The position numbers were made by a program, and so were the translations under genes. This document shows, piece by piece, positions 38,395-46,339 of a stretch of 64,000 nt of DNA (its first letter is position 1; each line of letters starts with the position of its first letter). Source of the DNA: Pseudolactococcus insecticola (lineage in GTDB: Bacteria; Bacillota; Bacilli; Lactobacillales; Streptococcaceae). The notes under the pieces were generated by a model, which was not told the origin of the DNA, made no database searches, and was given only the letters and a program-made list of their open reading frames with translations. The stretch spans positions 1 to 64,000 of the forward strand of contig NZ_BLLH01000004.1 in NCBI RefSeq assembly GCF_011170065.1. The letters run 5' to 3'.

Positions 38395-38605
38395 AATTCT
38401 CCTCGTCTGTCTTTGTTTTTTTGATAAAAATCTCATCTACCTCGACATTGAGTGCGTGTGCAATCTTGAACGCCAAATCAAGCGACGGATCATATTTATT
38501 ATTTTCTACCGCATTGATTGACTGGCGGGTAGAATGCGTCAGCCGCGCCAAATCTTCCTGAGAAAATTTCATGGCTTTCCGCAATTTTTTGATGTTATTT
38601 TCCAT
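38324..38605 (-). CDS. XRE-family regulator overlapping the iron ATPase gene
   Basis: About 93 residues from ATG 38605. Residues 1-69 are a compact helix-turn-helix of the YozG type (LRKAMKFSQEDLARLTHSTRQSINAVE, then DPSLDLAFKIAHALNVEVDEIF). The remaining 24 residues are encoded by DNA that also encodes the first 23 residues of the ATPase in another frame, and look like an out-of-frame extension. The position at the head of the operon suggests local control of iron uptake. The start overlaps a perfect palindrome. Confidence 0.8.
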   Translation of the reverse strand: MENNIKKLRKAMKFSQEDLARLTHSTRQSINAVENNKYDPSLDLAFKIAHALNVEVDEIFIKKTKTDEENYVLWCEKYSCELWENQHHKEPVS

Positions 38606-38616
38606 AGAGGCCTCTA
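38605..38616. promoter_or_regulatory. 12-bp palindrome over the XRE ribosome-binding site
   Basis: TAGAGGCCTCTA is a perfect palindrome that contains the AGAGG Shine-Dalgarno of the XRE gene and the first base of its ATG. It could be an autoregulatory operator or a small RNA hairpin that limits translation. Confidence 0.4.
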
Positions 38617-38679
38617 CTTTATTTTTTGTTTCTTTATTAGCTATGTGCTGCAAAAGTCAAAACACTTTTACATTCTTTA

Positions 38680-38708
38680 ATTGTAACCTAATTTCGCTCA
38701 TTTGACAA
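38680..38708 (-). promoter_or_regulatory. Promoter of the XRE-siderophore operon
   Basis: On the minus strand there is TTGTCA (38703-38708), a 17-base spacer and TACAAT (38680-38685). Just downstream, AAAAGT-CAAAAC-ACTTTT (38652-38669) is a six-bp inverted repeat that could be an operator. Confidence 0.65.
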
Positions 38709-38717
38709 GAAGATTTG

Positions 38718-38748
38718 ACAAAAAAATCTGTCTATTCTGACAGATTCT
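38718..38748 (-). terminator. Terminator of the zinc metallopeptidase gene
   Basis: On the minus strand AATCTGTC pairs with GACAGATT around six bases, followed by seven T. Confidence 0.8.
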
Positions 38749-38756
38749 GGTTTAAG

Positions 38757-39752
38757 TTATTTTGCTGGCATCTGACCAATCGGATTTTTCAAGCCCTTGT
38801 CAGCAAAGACGTCAGAATGCTCTAAATCGCCATATTTGTAGCCCAGCTCAAAGTACTTCTGACGGTCAGCAGAAGTGCCATGCGTGAACGATTCTGGATT
38901 GACACGACCATTGTTAAATTTCTTCTGAAGGGTATCATCGCCTATCGCAGCAGCTGTTTGCAAGGCTTCATCAACGTCACCTTTTTCTAAAACAGGCGTG
39001 CCACCGTCATCAGTTTCAGCCAAATGTTTGGTCCAAACACCCGCCAGATAGTCAGCCTGCAGCTCCAAACAAACCGAATATTTGTTGTATTCTGCCGTTG
39101 ATAACTGTTGCTGCAAGCGCCCCATAGCCTGCGAGAGACCGATTTCATTTTGAATGTGGTGACCAAACTCATGAGCAAGCACATAAGCCATGGTGTAGTC
39201 GCCTTTTGAGCCACCATAACTCGTTGCTACTTCATCCTGAAAACTCGTGTCCAGATAGATTTTCTCATCTGACGGCGAGTAAAACGGCCCCATATCCTTC
39301 GTCGCCGTGCCAAACGGCGTCTGAACACTTCCCGAATAAATCAACAATGTCGGATTATTATAGGTGATATGATAGTCCTTTGCCTCGCTCGACCAATAGT
39401 CCTCAAGCATCTGAAATACCGTTCTACTAAAAGCCTTCCGCGTATCTGTCGAGTCGCCCATGGTCGTGACACGTTGCGTCGTTTGTGGCGCTTGACCCGT
39501 CAAACTCCCTAAAATATCACCAAGACCACCCGTGCCACCGCCAATGCCTAAAAGCCCGAGGATGACGACGATAATGATACCAACAAGTCCACCAGACTTC
39601 CCGATGCCAAGACCACCATTTGTTGACCCACTAGATTTGCTATTTGTCAGACCGCCAATGATATCCGTCAGATCAATCTCCGATCCTGACTTGCTGCTAT
39701 CTCCCGTGCGATCCTCAAAGTCATCTGTCTGTTTTTTGCCTTCCCATTTCAT
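38757..39752 (-). CDS. YpfJ-family neutral zinc metallopeptidase
   Basis: 331 residues. A charged N-terminal cytosolic part, a Gly/Ile-rich transmembrane helix (about 50-75), then the extracellular domain with the zinc motif AHEFGHHIQNE near residue 190 and the downstream CLELQADYLAGVW block that supplies the third ligand. The end block GTSADRQKYFELGYKYGD is also typical. Role unknown. Single gene with its own terminator. Confidence 0.93.
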   Translation of the reverse strand: MKWEGKKQTDDFEDRTGDSSKSGSEIDLTDIIGGLTNSKSSGSTNGGLGIGKSGGLVGIIIVVILGLLGIGGGTGGLGDILGSLTGQAPQTTQRVTTMGDSTDTRKAFSRTVFQMLEDYWSSEAKDYHITYNNPTLLIYSGSVQTPFGTATKDMGPFYSPSDEKIYLDTSFQDEVATSYGGSKGDYTMAYVLAHEFGHHIQNEIGLSQAMGRLQQQLSTAEYNKYSVCLELQADYLAGVWTKHLAETDDGGTPVLEKGDVDEALQTAAAIGDDTLQKKFNNGRVNPESFTHGTSADRQKYFELGYKYGDLEHSDVFADKGLKNPIGQMPAK

Positions 39753-39821
39753 AAGTAAGTTCCATTCCTAATTTTTTCAAAAGATTGTCATACTGCAAAG
39801 GCGAAAATACTCGCTAACAAA

Positions 39822-40397
39822 TTAGACGAAATTCCGCTTGAATTTCCTGTGATTTTCTATGTTTAACTGCTTATCTTTTTCGTTCCAGATTTGAAGCTCC
39901 CACGGAAAATAGAAATTGTTCTTGTTTTTGAAATAGACGTGTATCCCATTATAGCCATCTTTGTTGCGCACATACCAATTTTTTAGACCATATTTTTCTT
40001 GCCATTCATCCAAATGAGCTATCACTTCTGAAATCTCATCATCATTCAGCACAATTCTTGCCCCAAAAATGTCATTAAGCCAACTATTCACAGGATATTG
40101 GTCAGAACGTTCACTGTATCTTGAAATCTTATCATCAATGGATTCCCTTGTTTTCACACGATAGTAAAATTTAATCTCTTCTAAATCCGATTCCATCAGA
40201 TAATCGTTGATGCTCTCATGTAGGTTCAGGCGATAATTATAGATGTGCTTTATATCGCCATTAGGGAACAACTTTTGTAGCGTGTGTGACAGATTGATTT
40301 TTTCTACTTTATCAGTTTCAAAATAATCTTCAGAGAATTTTTGGTGTACTAGGTTGATCTCGTCGACCAATTTTTCAGTTTTCGTCAAATTTATCAC
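39822..40397 (-). CDS. RelA/SpoT-domain protein, small alarmone synthetase-like
   Basis: 191 residues. RelA/SpoT nucleotidyltransferase motifs are visible in order: RVKTRESIDDKISR (80-93), NDIFGARIV (108-116), GYNGIHVYF (about 148) and WELQIW (about 166). There is no hydrolase, TGS or ACT domain, so it has the layout of a small alarmone synthetase or of the related toxic SAS proteins. The C-terminus is short. Start: GTG 40397, or TTG 40388, which has a better-spaced AGGGTG. It has its own extended -10 promoter. No neighbouring antitoxin-like gene is evident, and the nearest gene is a broken ABC ATPase. The region is visibly AT-rich. Confidence 0.75.
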   Translation of the reverse strand: MINLTKTEKLVDEINLVHQKFSEDYFETDKVEKINLSHTLQKLFPNGDIKHIYNYRLNLHESINDYLMESDLEEIKFYYRVKTRESIDDKISRYSERSDQYPVNSWLNDIFGARIVLNDDEISEVIAHLDEWQEKYGLKNWYVRNKDGYNGIHVYFKNKNNFYFPWELQIWNEKDKQLNIENHRKFKRNFV

Positions 40398-40420
40398 CCT
40401 ACTTTCTTGCCAGTAAGTTT

Positions 40421-40429
40421 ATTTTAACA
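40421..40429 (-). promoter_or_regulatory. Extended -10 promoter of the RelA/SpoT-domain gene
   Basis: On the minus strand TGT-TAAAAT overlaps the stop region of the broken ABC gene and lies about 24 bases before the start. No clear -35. Confidence 0.45.
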
Positions 40430-41057
40430 TATATGACTGACCGAAACTATATTTTTATCAGTAATTTTGTATTTCTTATCAGCAATATCTAACACCTGCT
40501 TATCATGACTGGCAATGACTATTCCTGTTCCTTGCTTTTTTAATGCCATCAAGAGTGACAAAATACGCTCTTGATTTTTTTCATCTACACTAGAAGTTGG
40601 CTCATCTGCTAAAATTATCTCTGGTTTAAGTACTAATGCCCTTGCTATCGCAACACGCTGTCTTTGCCCCAAAGAAAGTTGTCTGCCTTTTTTGTTCTGA
40701 ATGTCTGAAATATTTAAGCTAGCCATAAGTTCATTTGCATGCGTCAGCGCCTCTATTTTTTTTGCTTTCTGCGCATAGACTGCTGGAACAAGTATATTCT
40801 CTAAAACCGAGTAATTATCAATAACTAGGCTTTCTTGTATCACAAAACCAATCGTTTCGTTTCTAAATCTAGATAAACTAAAATCTGAAAGTTTTGAAAT
40901 CTTTTTACCTTGAACCGCTATATCACCTTGAAAATTTCTATCCAGACCTGCTATTAGTTTAAGCAGCGTGCTTTTACCAATACCAGACTCTCCTTTTATA
41001 CTCGATTTTTACCTCCATTGCAAGGAGTAGCTCACTCATTTCCTCAATTAAGTCCAT
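40424..41057 (-). pseudogene. ABC transporter ATPase, frameshifted near the N-terminus
   Basis: From Walker A (GESGIGKST) to the end (signature LSLGQRQRVA, Walker B IILADEPTSSVDE, H-loop ASHD) the ATPase reads in one frame that ends at 40424. Just before Walker A that frame has a TAA and no start codon. A second frame, beginning ATG at 41057 (MDLIEEMSELLL...), reads up to EYK and then shifts out of register at a run of four A near 41000; joining the frames there restores a plausible ATPase. No permease gene lies beside it. It resembles LolD/MacB-type or bacteriocin-immunity ATPases. I judge it inactive unless the shift is a sequencing error. Confidence 0.7.
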
Positions 41058-41115
41058 TTTATTAAAATTAACAACAAAAAAGCACCTTTTCAGATACTTT
41101 ATGCGTTAGTATTGA

Positions 41116-41799
41116 TTAAAGTTTCCGACCTTTTGACGCTGCCTTGACGCCTAGATTGCCCAAAATCTGTGTAATGAAGACAATGACAAGCACCAAAACA
41201 AGCGACATAAAGGTCACATCTTTTTGGTTACGTTGGTAGCCGATCTGAAGCGCCATTGCCCCGAGGCCGCCGCCACCGACAGTCCCCGCCATGGCAGTCA
41301 AGCCAATCAGGTTAATGACCGTAAAGCTCGACGCACGGATGATTGACACGAGGCCTTCTTTGAGGTAGACACGGAAAATGATGCCCAGATTGCTGACACC
41401 CATAGCCCGTGCAGCCTCGATAACACCAGGATCCACTTCGAGCAGTGCATTTTGGATCTGACGCGCAAAAAATGGGATGGTTCCGATAACGATAGGCACT
41501 GTAACCGCAGCAGTCCCGACACTTGTCCCAACCAGCACGCGCGTAAATGGCACGATAATGGCAAGCAGGATGATAAATGGAATGGAACGTCCGATATTTA
41601 CGATTTTATCTAAAATATTGTACAAAAGACGATTTGGCGTGAGCCCACCTTCATCTGTAATCAGGAGTACAATACCCAAAAACAGCCCAATAATTCCTGC
41701 GATAATGCCCGCAATCACAGTCATTTGCAACGTTTCAAGCGTCGCCGTCCAGATGTCAGGCCAGATTAAATTTACATTAGGGAGTAGTTTATCAAACAT
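41116..41799 (-). CDS. metI: Methionine ABC transporter permease
   Basis: About 227 residues with five or more transmembrane helices of the MetI family. The permease loop [24 protein letters not shown] is near residue 130. It starts at ATG 41799 with GGAGG eight bases upstream, inside the last codons of metN. Together with MetN and MetQ it imports methionine. Confidence 0.94.
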   Translation of the reverse strand: MFDKLLPNVNLIWPDIWTATLETLQMTVIAGIIAGIIGLFLGIVLLITDEGGLTPNRLLYNILDKIVNIGRSIPFIILLAIIVPFTRVLVGTSVGTAAVTVPIVIGTIPFFARQIQNALLEVDPGVIEAARAMGVSNLGIIFRVYLKEGLVSIIRASSFTVINLIGLTAMAGTVGGGGLGAMALQIGYQRNQKDVTFMSLVLVLVIVFITQILGNLGVKAASKGRKL

Positions 41800-42805
41800 T
41801 TGCTGAACCTCCAATTTCTACAATCTTCACGTCTTGACTCGTCAGATATGCCACAACATCGTCAAAGACAAAGTCACCCGTAAAAGTCACCAAAAGCGTA
41901 CCAATCGGAATATTTTGGATGAATTCGATATTGCCATACAAGATATTGGCTGAAGCACCAAAACGTTTGTAAAGCTCGATAATAATCGGATCTGACGCAT
42001 GTGAAAACTTGAGTTCGTAGACTTTTTCAGACGTGTGAGACAGGATTTGTTTTTCAGCCTGCTCGACATGCGTCGCTGTTCTGATGAAATCAAGCGTCAG
42101 CGGTTTTTGCGGATTATTGAAAATATCAATAACCTGACCAGATTCGATCACGCGACCATTTTCCATGACAGCCACTTTGTTACAGATTTCCTTGACCACT
42201 TGCATCTCATGCGTGATGATGACTATTGTGATACCCAGTTTTTCATTGACTTCTTTCAAAAGCGACAAGATAGCAAGCGTTGTTTTGGGGTCAAGTGCAC
42301 TCGTCGCCTCGTCACAGAGTAGGATTTTCGGGTCATTTGCAAGCGCACGCGCAATCGCGACACGCTGCTTTTGACCACCCGAAAGCTGATTGGGGTAGGC
42401 TGCTTTTTTATCCAAAATGCCGACAAGTTCAAGCAGATTTTCGACTTTTTCAGTGATTTCAGCCTTTGACAACCCTGACCCTTTGAGTGGAAACGCTACG
42501 TTATCCGCTATCGTGCGTGATTCCATCAGATTGAAATGTTGGAAAATCATGCCAATTTTTTTGCGTTCTTCATTGAGCGCTTTCTTTGAGAGGGCAACAA
42601 GATCTTTATCATCAACAATCACTGAGCCTTGCGTTGGCGGCTGTAGCAAGTTAATCACGCGCACTAGCGTTGATTTTCCTGCTCCAGAATAGCCAACGAT
42701 GCCATAAATATCACCTTTGTCAACCTCAAGCGATACATTGTCAACGGCCTTGACCTCGCGATCTTTTTGCGTGAAAGTCACGCTAATGTCTTTTAGATTT
42801 ATCAT
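41792..42805 (-). CDS. metN: Methionine ABC transporter ATP-binding protein
   Basis: About 337 residues from ATG 42805. Walker [10 protein letters not shown], signature [10 protein letters not shown] and Walker [13 protein letters not shown] are intact, and a C-terminal NIL domain (about 260-337) matches MetN, where it binds methionine and inhibits transport. A hairpin separates it from metQ upstream, so it may be made in smaller amount than the binding protein. It overlaps metI by eight bases. Confidence 0.95.
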   Translation of the reverse strand: MINLKDISVTFTQKDREVKAVDNVSLEVDKGDIYGIVGYSGAGKSTLVRVINLLQPPTQGSVIVDDKDLVALSKKALNEERKKIGMIFQHFNLMESRTIADNVAFPLKGSGLSKAEITEKVENLLELVGILDKKAAYPNQLSGGQKQRVAIARALANDPKILLCDEATSALDPKTTLAILSLLKEVNEKLGITIVIITHEMQVVKEICNKVAVMENGRVIESGQVIDIFNNPQKPLTLDFIRTATHVEQAEKQILSHTSEKVYELKFSHASDPIIIELYKRFGASANILYGNIEFIQNIPIGTLLVTFTGDFVFDDVVAYLTSQDVKIVEIGGSANV

Positions 42806-42838
42806 AGTTTCTATTTTACCATTTTCCCCAGTGATAAC

Positions 42839-42872
42839 AAAAGACTTGAGCAACTAACTCAAGCCTTTTTGG
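42839..42872 (-). terminator. Partial terminator between metQ and metN
   Basis: On the minus strand GGCTTGAG pairs with CTCAAGTC around seven bases and is followed by only four T. The weak T-run suggests partial read-through from metQ into metN-metI. Confidence 0.6.
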
Positions 42873-42896
42873 TGTTAGTCAATCAACTTGACTGTC

Positions 42897-43736
42897 TTAT
42901 TTTGCACCGTCCCAAGCAGGATAGTCATTTGTTGCTTCAATGAGTTTCGCTATTGCTGGTGTTTGGTAGGCTTTAACGATTTTCTTGAAGTCTGCTTTAT
43001 TTTTATCTTCTTTGCGGACTGCAATCACGTTTTTGTAAAGTTTGCTAACTTTGTCAAGGTGATCCGTATCGATGTAGATCGCTGATTTTTTAGGTGTTGT
43101 GTGCATTTGGTCAGTCACATAGTTCGTGTTGATAAACGCTGCAGTCACGTCAGGCAAGACGCTCACAAGTTGATCAGCTTGGATTTCTTTGATCTTGATT
43201 TTTGTGTTATAAGTTTTAATATCTTTGACAGTTGGTGATGCTGGGGCATCTTTTTTAAGTGTGATAATCTTCAATGCTTCAAGCGCTTGAAGCGCACGTC
43301 CACCGTTTGTCACGTCGTTTGGAATGGCAACCGTATCGCCATCTTTCAATTCACTTGGTTTTGAAATCTTCTTATCAGAGTAAAGACCAAATGGTGAGAT
43401 CAGCGTGTAGCCGATGTAAGTCAAGTCTTGCTTGTTTTCTTTGTTGTAGTTTTCAAGAAAGGCAACGTGTTGGAAACTGTTCAAGTCAAGTGAACCGTCA
43501 GCCAAGGCTGGATTTTCTTCCGTGTAGCCGCTGAACAATTTTACTTTGATTTTGATGTTTTCATCTTTCAAAGATGCGCCAACTTTTTCCCAGATTTCTT
43601 TTTGTTGATCACTCGCAACACCAACCGTGTACGTGTGAACAGCTTTCGAATCGTCTTTTTTTGCGCCGCAAGCTGCAAGTGCTACGACTGCAAAGACAGC
43701 AACCAAGGCTGTCACGATTTTTGTGATTTTTTTCAT
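42897..43736 (-). CDS. metQ: Methionine-binding lipoprotein
   Basis: 279 residues. Signal peptide with lipobox ALAAC (Cys23) and an NLPA-family binding domain: YTVGVASDQQKEIWEKV, LDLNSFQH, a long middle block with VAIPNDVTNGGRALQALE, and the C-terminal region ending in YPAWDGAK. It binds methionine at the outer face of the membrane. First gene of metQ-metN-metI, with a GGAGG site upstream and no S-box or T-box visible in the short leader. Confidence 0.93.
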   Translation of the reverse strand: MKKITKIVTALVAVFAVVALAACGAKKDDSKAVHTYTVGVASDQQKEIWEKVGASLKDENIKIKVKLFSGYTEENPALADGSLDLNSFQHVAFLENYNKENKQDLTYIGYTLISPFGLYSDKKISKPSELKDGDTVAIPNDVTNGGRALQALEALKIITLKKDAPASPTVKDIKTYNTKIKIKEIQADQLVSVLPDVTAAFINTNYVTDQMHTTPKKSAIYIDTDHLDKVSKLYKNVIAVRKEDKNKADFKKIVKAYQTPAIAKLIEATNDYPAWDGAK

Positions 43737-43847
43737 AAAAATAATTCCTCCAAATTTTTTCGTTTTTGATTACAAAAACTAGTATACCACCAAAACAAGA
43801 AAGCGCGTATTACCGAAAACTTATAACAGACTTAAATTTTTTCTATA

Positions 43848-44690
43848 TCAGATTGTTTTATAATTCGCTTTGATTGTGTTAATGCTACGGCGCAGATTGG
43901 CTACTTCCTCGTCAGAAAGCAATGGCACGACTCGCGTCTCTGTACCATTTGCGAGAGATATACTGCTAGGTACCGCATAGTAACAGCCTGCTTTTTCATC
44001 ATAGGTCGAGACAGGCAAAAGTTCGTCAGACCCTGATGCAAGCACACGTATAATCCGTGTCACACTTGAAGCTATCCCAAAAGCCGTATGCTGCTTTGCT
44101 GAATAAATCTCCCAACCCGTCAGACGTGCTGCTGTTGCTGCAGCCTCACTCGCATTGAGTGCTAGCTGTGATTCACCGTGCTCACCAATGACGAGACTCC
44201 GCGTATCTCCCGTGCGATTTTTCAACCGATTACTGTCGATTAGAGTGCCGCTGCCAATGACTTTTTTCTTATCAAAACCGATCATTTCAGCCAAATACTG
44301 ACAGATGACATCACAAGGATTTGTGATTGAGATGACCAGGCCGTCAAAGCCTGATGAGACAATTTTTGGTGCGACATCTCTCACCACTTTTGACGTCACA
44401 CGTAGCTCAGCAAGCCTGTCCGACGCCGTTTCTAAGACGCGGATGTCTCCTGCACAGAAGACTAAAAGCTCCGCATCAAGAAGTGCTGCGTAGGCATTTT
44501 CCGTCAAAACGACGTTATGCGCTAGATTTTGTAGCGTGTCTGCGAGCTCCAGACTCTCCGCATGCACCTTTTTTTCATCCGTGTCAATCAAGACAAGCTC
44601 ACGCGCAAGCCCCGACAAACACAGTGTATAAGCTAACGTTGAGCCTACGTGTCCCAGTCCAATAATCCCGATTTTGTTTAATTTTGCCAT
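43848..44690 (-). CDS. L-lactate/L-2-hydroxyisocaproate dehydrogenase family protein, short form
   Basis: 280 residues, about 30-40 shorter than LDH. The Rossmann loop GIIGLGHVGSTLAY, the NAD-binding Asp in LIDTDEKK, the substrate Arg in the SDRLAELR region, ITNPCDV, GTLIDSNRL and the catalytic His in GEHGESQ are all present. The shortening lies after the catalytic His, where the usual loop before the active-site threonine is reduced. Lactococcal HicDH proteins, which reduce branched 2-oxo acids, belong to this type, but the substrate is not certain. It diverges from thiT. Confidence 0.8.
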   Translation of the reverse strand: MAKLNKIGIIGLGHVGSTLAYTLCLSGLARELVLIDTDEKKVHAESLELADTLQNLAHNVVLTENAYAALLDAELLVFCAGDIRVLETASDRLAELRVTSKVVRDVAPKIVSSGFDGLVISITNPCDVICQYLAEMIGFDKKKVIGSGTLIDSNRLKNRTGDTRSLVIGEHGESQLALNASEAAATAARLTGWEIYSAKQHTAFGIASSVTRIIRVLASGSDELLPVSTYDEKAGCYYAVPSSISLANGTETRVVPLLSDEEVANLRRSINTIKANYKTI

Positions 44691-44707
44691 TTTCTCAATC
44701 GCCCACC

Positions 44708-44736
44708 TTGCATTTAGTTTAAGTTAATGATAAACT
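44708..44736 (+). promoter_or_regulatory. Promoter of the TPP riboswitch-thiT unit
   Basis: TTGCAT (44708-44713), a 17-base spacer, TAAACT (44731-44736). The predicted transcription start is about 44743, just before the aptamer. Confidence 0.6.
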
Positions 44737-44755
44737 AATCATGTAGAAAATACAA

Positions 44756-44832
44756 ACACAAGGGGTACCGCTTGCGCGGTTGAGATATACCCTCAGAACC
44801 TGATGCAGCTCATACTGCCGTAGGGATGTGTC
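44756..44832 (+). promoter_or_regulatory. TPP riboswitch aptamer
   Basis: The conserved THI-element parts are in order: a closing helix ACACA / TGTGT, GGGGT...GCGCGGTTGAGAT, ACCCTCAGAACCTGAT and a GCCGTAGGGA box. The hairpin TCGAT-TGATTT-ATCGA follows. It lies ahead of thiT, as expected for thiamine control. Confidence 0.93.
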
Positions 44833-44863
44833 GATTGATTTATCGATATACTTCTGATGACCC

Positions 44864-44892
44864 CTCCTTGTGAAAACGAAGGAGATTTTTTT
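44864..44892 (+). promoter_or_regulatory. Expression-platform hairpin of the riboswitch, includes the thiT Shine-Dalgarno
   Basis: CTCCTT (44864-44869) pairs with AAGGAG (44879-44884), which is the thiT ribosome-binding site, and seven T follow directly before the ATG. The one element can act as terminator and as Shine-Dalgarno sequestrator. Confidence 0.65.
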
Positions 44893-45438
44893 ATGTTATC
44901 ATCAAACTCACAAACGCTCAACGTGCGTGCACTCGCAGAGACCGCAATCGCGGCTGCCTTGTGCATGGCGCTCTCATTTATTCCCACCCAGATTGGCTGG
45001 TTTGAGATTTCGCTTGGCATGATCGTGCTTACGATTTTCAGCCTACGCCGCGGCCTTGTTTTGGGACTCAGCGCTGGACTCATCTGGGGCTTGCTACATT
45101 TTATCCTTGGCAAAGTCTACTTTCTGAGTGTGCCGCAGGTCCTGATTGAGTACGTGCTTGCCTTTACCGCAGGCGGTATTGCGGGTGTCTTCAAACCTTG
45201 GGTCAAAAGCACGAGCGTCGGATTGATTGTCGTCTCAGCTTTTGCAGCTAGCATTTTCCGCTATTTCTTCCATTTTATCGCAGGTGTGATTTTTTGGTCT
45301 GACTACGCTTGGAAAGGCTGGGGAGCTGTTGCCTATTCCCTTGTTATCAATGGTACATCAGGCTTATTGACCGCCATTGTCTCTGCAATCATCGCCGTTT
45401 TTGTCATCAAAGCCTACCCAAAAATCCTAAATCCCTGA
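44893..45438 (+). CDS. thiT: Thiamine ECF-transporter S component
   Basis: About 181 residues, six helices. The N-terminus (AETAIAAALCMALSFIP) and the segments GLLHFILGKVYFLSVPQVLIEY and FHFIAGVIFW are ThiT-typical and contain the aromatic and Glu residues of the thiamine site. It works with the shared EcfAAT module, whose genes are not in this window. The start is ATG 44893, with AAGGAG eight bases upstream and a TPP riboswitch ahead. Confidence 0.95.
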   Translation: MLSSNSQTLNVRALAETAIAAALCMALSFIPTQIGWFEISLGMIVLTIFSLRRGLVLGLSAGLIWGLLHFILGKVYFLSVPQVLIEYVLAFTAGGIAGVFKPWVKSTSVGLIVVSAFAASIFRYFFHFIAGVIFWSDYAWKGWGAVAYSLVINGTSGLLTAIVSAIIAVFVIKAYPKILNP

Positions 45439-45445
45439 TTTTTTT

Positions 45446-45454
45446 TGCTATAAT
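45446..45454 (+). promoter_or_regulatory. Extended -10 promoter of the DUF368-ybaK pair
   Basis: TGC-TATAAT ends at 45454, about 45 bases before the DUF368 start. No -35 of good quality. Confidence 0.5.
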
Positions 45455-45499
45455 ATAATCATTCTCTCTATAAAATAGACAAAGGTGGTTATTAAAATA

Positions 45500-46339
45500 A
45501 TGGCATGGTTGATTAGACTGATAAAGGGCGTGGTTATCGCGCTAGGCTTTATCTTACCAGGTGTTTCAGGTGGCGTTTTAGCTGCGATTCTGGGGATTTA
45601 TGAGCGGATGCTCAGTTTTCTAGCACATATCCGACGCAATTTTAAGGCAGACTTTTTCTATTTTCTGCCTGTCGGGATTGGTGGTATTCTAGGAATTGGT
45701 CTCTTATCACGACCGCTTGAATTTCTGCTGGCACATTACCAAGTCATCGTCCTTTGGGGCTTTGCAGGCGCCATCATCGGCAGCTTGCCTGCCCTATGGG
45801 TGGAGTCTCAAAGCCGTCACAAACGTGATCGGATAGATTTCGCCTGGCTGATTGGGACATTTATCGTGAGCCTCGTCGTCTTATATGCCTTGCCTTATAT
45901 TTTCGGGACCTTGCCTGCAAACTTCGGGACATTTATCCTTGCGGGGATTTTGATTGCCCTAGGCGTCCTTGTCCCTGGCCTTTCACCGTCAAATCTCTTG
46001 CTGATACTAGGGCTTTACACGCCAATGTTGACTGGTTTCAAATCATTTGATCTGCTTCATGTTTTTTTGCCAATTGTGATTGGTGGTGTGCTTGCCATGC
46101 TCTTGTTTGCAAAAGGCATGGAACATTTGCTTGAAACGCAGCATTCTCGCGTTTTCCACTTTATTTTAGGCATTGTCGCAGCCTCTACACTACTGATATT
46201 GGTACCAAATGCTAAAGTCGCAGACAGTATCAGCTACACCGGTGCAAACGCGATGACTTTTATTTTAGCTGTCATTTTCGCTGCTCTTGGGCTACTGCTT
46301 GGCATCTGGATGAGTCACCTCGAGGAAACTTACAAATGA
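45500..46339 (+). CDS. DUF368 family membrane protein
   Basis: About 280 residues from ATG 45500 (AAAGGTGG upstream). Eight or more transmembrane helices with the DUF368 signatures ALGFILPGVSGGVLAAILGIYE near the N-terminus and the internal repeat LGVLVPGLSPSNLLLILGLY near residue 160, so the protein is an inverted or tandem repeat. Members have been linked to undecaprenyl-phosphate recycling (PopT type); that role here is by family only. It overlaps the next gene by four bases. Confidence 0.88.
   Translation: MAWLIRLIKGVVIALGFILPGVSGGVLAAILGIYERMLSFLAHIRRNFKADFFYFLPVGIGGILGIGLLSRPLEFLLAHYQVIVLWGFAGAIIGSLPALWVESQSRHKRDRIDFAWLIGTFIVSLVVLYALPYIFGTLPANFGTFILAGILIALGVLVPGLSPSNLLLILGLYTPMLTGFKSFDLLHVFLPIVIGGVLAMLLFAKGMEHLLETQHSRVFHFILGIVAASTLLILVPNAKVADSISYTGANAMTFILAVIFAALGLLLGIWMSHLEETYK

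Noticed and set aside
39822-41057. Complete toxin-antitoxin pair or mobile element
   Set aside because: No antitoxin-like frame, transposase, integrase or flanking repeats were found; only one intact gene is present.
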